Shown here piece by piece: positions 61,860-64,000 of a stretch of 64,000 nucleotides of DNA. Every line of letters begins with the position of its first letter. The first letter of the stretch is position 1. Both the position numbers and the translations under genes were made by a program. Under the pieces are notes generated by a model that saw nothing but the letters and a program-made list of their open reading frames with translations, made no database searches and was not told the DNA's origin. The DNA comes from Streptomyces coeruleorubidus (GTDB taxonomy: Bacteria > Actinomycetota > Actinomycetes > Streptomycetales > Streptomycetaceae), in the NCBI RefSeq assembly GCF_008705135.1, contig NZ_CP023694.1:558001-622000 (forward strand), in the 5' to 3' direction.

Positions 61860-62200
61860 ACGAGCCACATACCCGCCTTCACTCATGAGAGTGAGGTGCC
61901 GAGAAGCACGGGCGAGTACAAGATCAAACCCATCGAGAGGAAGATCCGCGACCTCCTCGGATACCCCCTACCCTCAGCGCGTTCCGAAGGATGTCTTCGT
62001 CGAGCAGTGGGTCGGCATCTCCACCGATGAGTTCCACCGCGCCAAGGACGCCGATGTCCGCTACATGCGCAACCGGCACCCGCTCATCGACATGGGCTGG
62101 TCACGCAGTGACTGCATCCTCTTTTCTCACGTCACTGGGCCTCGCGGACACCCCGAAATCAAGCTGCCTCGGCTGCCTTATGTGGAATCGAGCCGGGCTA
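61860..62200 (+). pseudogene. Frameshifted fragment of a phage-type PAPS-reductase/adenine nucleotide alpha-hydrolase-like gene
   Basis: Successive frames give TGEYKIKPIERKIRDLLGYP, then VEQWVGISTDEFHRAKDADV and NRHPLIDMGWSRSDC, then LADTPKSSCLGCL. This matches the middle and C-terminal part of phosphoadenosine-phosphosulfate-reductase-like proteins carried by phages. The N-terminal nucleotide loop is missing. Confidence 0.65.
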
Positions 62201-62695
62201 GTAGTGCGGCCGATTGCAGAGGAAGCAGCCGTCCCAGAGCGGGAGCGCGCTGAGGACGTGGTGGCGCACGCACGAGGCCACCGCGGCCTCGTCCGGGCCG
62301 GGGAAGCCGCGTGCGGCACTGCTGTCGGCGGGCGGGGTGCAGGACTCCACCATGGTCGTGAAGCGGTGCAGGTAGTCATGCACTCGGGGCGGGTGGTAGC
62401 CCAGCTCGCTCCAGTGATGTCCGCTCGCCGCGAGTGCTGTGGCACGCAGCACGAAGTCCTTCGCGCGGGCGCGTTCCCGCTCCGTCGCACCCCAGTCGAA
62501 CTCCGCCAGGTCGAACCCGACGGCACCGCGCCCCATGACGTTCTGGTCCTGCAGGGTCAGCAGCGCCGCGAAGCGGAAGTCCCAGTCCTCGGAGGCGAGA
62601 TCGGACACGGCCAGCATCAGCACGTCGATGAACACCGCGGTGGCGCCATTGGACAGGTCCAGGTCGTGGCTACCGCCGGAGAAGATGTTGCTCAC
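62198..62695 (-). CDS. Hypothetical protein
   Basis: The 165-residue protein starts at GTG (SNIFSGGSHDLDLSNGA). It is a well-formed acidic/helical protein (VFIDVLMLAVSDLASEDWDFRFA, LRATALAASGHHWSELGYH). No known family was recognised. It overlaps slightly the PAPS-reductase-like relic at its 3' end and is divergent from the DHFR-family gene. Confidence 0.7.
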   Translation of the reverse strand: MSNIFSGGSHDLDLSNGATAVFIDVLMLAVSDLASEDWDFRFAALLTLQDQNVMGRGAVGFDLAEFDWGATERERARAKDFVLRATALAASGHHWSELGYHPPRVHDYLHRFTTMVESCTPPADSSAARGFPGPDEAAVASCVRHHVLSALPLWDGCFLCNRPHY

Positions 62696-62741
62696 CGACC
62701 TATGATGCGATCCCGGCCATCCACCTGCTTGGAGAAGACGC

Positions 62742-63278
62742 ATGACGGATGCGAGCACCGGCAAAGTGGTCGTGAACAGGGTGATGTCCCTCGATGGGTT
62801 CATCGCCGGTCCCGGCCACACGATGGACTGGATCTTCGAGCACATGACGTCGGCGACGTTCCCGGAGGTCATGGCGGCCACGGGCGCCATGCTCATCGGC
62901 CGGGGCACGTACGAGGTCGGCAAGCGCATGTCCGACGAGAACACCGACTACGACGGCGGGGCGCAGTTCGTCCTCACCCACCGCCTGCCCGACGAGCCGG
63001 ACCCCAACGTCACCTTCCTCACCTGCGACATCGAGGAAGCCGTGGCCACGGCACGCCGCGCCGCCGGCGACAAGAACCTGGAGATCCTCGGCGCCGACGT
63101 GGCCGCCCAGTGCCTGCAGCGCGGCCTCGTCGACGAGATCCTGGTGTACCTTCTGCCGGTGCTGCTCGGCGACGGCGTCCGCTTCGCGCCGCCGGGCCTC
63201 GACCGGATCGACCTGGAACCGTTCAGCAACGTCCAGTCGGGCGGGGTCACCCTGCTGCGCTTCCACGTGCGCAAGTAG
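62742..63278 (+). CDS. Dihydrofolate reductase family protein (RibD C-terminal type)
   Basis: The 178-residue protein has VVVNRVMSLDGFIAG at the start, LIGRGTYEVGKRM, VTFLTCDIEEAVATAR and DEILVYLLPVLLGDGVRF. These match the bacterial DHFR-like RibD-C domain. It should use NADPH, but its substrate is unknown. It stands alone. Confidence 0.92.
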   Translation: MTDASTGKVVVNRVMSLDGFIAGPGHTMDWIFEHMTSATFPEVMAATGAMLIGRGTYEVGKRMSDENTDYDGGAQFVLTHRLPDEPDPNVTFLTCDIEEAVATARRAAGDKNLEILGADVAAQCLQRGLVDEILVYLLPVLLGDGVRFAPPGLDRIDLEPFSNVQSGGVTLLRFHVRK

Positions 63279-63365
63279 GCACGGTCGCAACTACTAGCCT
63301 GCTGTCATGGCCCCCATCCCGTGGGGCAAGTTCCCCACTCTCGCTGAACATCAACTGGCCCGACG

Positions 63366-63770
63366 GTGGCTGTAGCCGACTTCGGCGTACCGCAGACGAG
63401 AAAGCGGGCGATCCTGCTCGCCTCACGGGTCCGTACAGCCCTATCGCCCGCTCCCACCCACGCCCAGGTAGCAAGTCGTTGTTCGGGCCGGGCCGCTTTC
63501 GGTGGGTGTCTATGGCCGAGGCCCTCGGCTGGGGCGCCACCGACCGGCCCGTGCCCACCCTGTGCGCCGACGGCGGACCGGGAGGCGGCCCCGAGTCATT
63601 CCCCTCCGGGTCCCGTCAGACACTCGCCAACGCCCGGGAGCGCGATCTCTGGCGCCCACAACGGCCCGCCGCACCTGCTCGTGTCCCCCAGTCCGCAGAG
63701 CTGACTTCCGGCGGCACCGATCCGCTCGGCCTTTCCCTGCGGGCGTGTAGACATCGCCGACTCTGAATGG
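63366..63770 (+). pseudogene. Relic of a DNA (cytosine-5-)-methyltransferase gene
   Basis: One frame reads VADFGVPQTRKRAILLASRV, the conserved target-proximal block of C5 methyltransferases. After a frameshift another reads VSMAEALGWGATDRPVPTL and FPSGSRQTLANARERD, typical of the C-terminal half of phage or actinobacterial enzymes. The N-terminal SAM and PCQ motifs are absent. Confidence 0.75.
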
Positions 63771-63959
63771 AACGCTCCCTACAGACGCGGACCTGTTCTC
63801 CCGCTCCGCCGGTTCACCTTCTGCTCTTCGGTCGGCGTCGCCGCTCCAGCGCAACCCCGCCACGTTCTCCGCACGAGCCGCGCATTGCGCACCAGCACGC
63901 AAGCCTCGCAGCAGCCGAGTCCTGGTACGCCCACATGCCTCGCCGAGAGGGGTTCACCC

Positions 63960-64000
63960 ATGAAGGTCAGTGCCATCCCGGCGGCGCTCGCCGCCGTCCT
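63960..64000 (+). CDS. Start of a gene with a signal-peptide-like beginning (partial)
   Basis: An ATG preceded by GAGAGGGG opens MKVSAIPAALAAVL before the window ends. It looks like a secretion signal, but too little is visible to name it. Confidence 0.4.
   Translation, partial: MKVSAIPAALAAV

Noticed and set aside
1..64000. tRNA, rRNA or riboswitch genes
   Set aside because: No cloverleaf, rRNA-like sequence or known riboswitch core was noticed; a dedicated covariance search would be decisive.

Overview
The window looks like a piece of a Streptomyces chromosome, probably an arm or accessory region. The base composition is very GC-rich, GTG starts are common, and many regulators (TetR, MarR, XRE/MmyB, GntR, NarL, ANTAR) sit next to short catabolic operons. 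No tRNA, rRNA or CRISPR array was seen. Intact operons alternate with stretches of decayed genes and IS remnants, so the region has been rearranged repeatedly.

Left part (1-6.5 kb): a urea ABC-transport operon (urtA, then urtB running off the left edge, minus strand) with a four-half-site GlnR-like operator upstream. Next to it are a MarR regulator, a leaderless AmiC/UrtA-like binding protein and a beta-propeller lipoprotein. From 6 to 15.1 kb lies a TetR regulator followed by a string of alpha/beta hydrolases, SDR enzymes, an LtrA-family membrane protein, an orphan NarL response regulator and a crotonase. Two copies of one TetR operator and several partial gene duplications show how this part was assembled. 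It ends in a decayed copy of a xanthine-dehydrogenase-type/XdhC locus, whose intact relative lies at 52.9-58.2 kb.

Middle (15.2-33.9 kb): a nitroreductase, an F420/NADP-type reductase with a TetR, an XRE regulator with an SDR, then a D-tartrate module (dctA transporter, tarD dehydratase, divergent GntR/FCD regulator with a palindromic site). This is followed by a stress-signalling block: a 1426-residue hybrid histidine kinase with six 92-residue HAMP-type repeats, an ANTAR-GAF-PAS-SpoIIE phosphatase, a SigB/F/G-type sigma factor, an RsbW-like kinase, a STAS anti-anti-sigma factor and a damaged ANTAR gene. Together they have the parts of a partner-switching system.

Right-centre (34-47 kb): an IS relic, then a beta-glucuronidase operon (binding protein, two permeases, GH2 enzyme) with a divergent TetR. 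From 41.1 to 47.0 kb is a tightly coupled operon under a divergent TetR: SDR, metallo-beta-lactamase-fold protein, epoxide-hydrolase-like protein, PF10118 metal-dependent protein and a PDR-type flavin/2Fe-2S reductase. The last two could form a diiron oxygenase and its reductase. This is the best candidate here for an undescribed pathway.

Right end (47-64 kb): a gene-poor stretch with a TPR relic, an SRPBCC/XRE pair, a frameshifted cyclase-like gene and hypothetical genes. A MarR regulator then faces an exported PaoABC-like molybdenum hydroxylase with its XdhC factor, and a near-identical operator occurs at both the marR and hydroxylase promoters. The end holds a frameshifted MBL gene, an IS5-type transposase relic, a dienelactone-hydrolase-like gene, a small inverted-repeat element beside a barstar-domain gene, and relics of phage-type PAPS-reductase-like and cytosine-methyltransferase genes around a DHFR-family gene.
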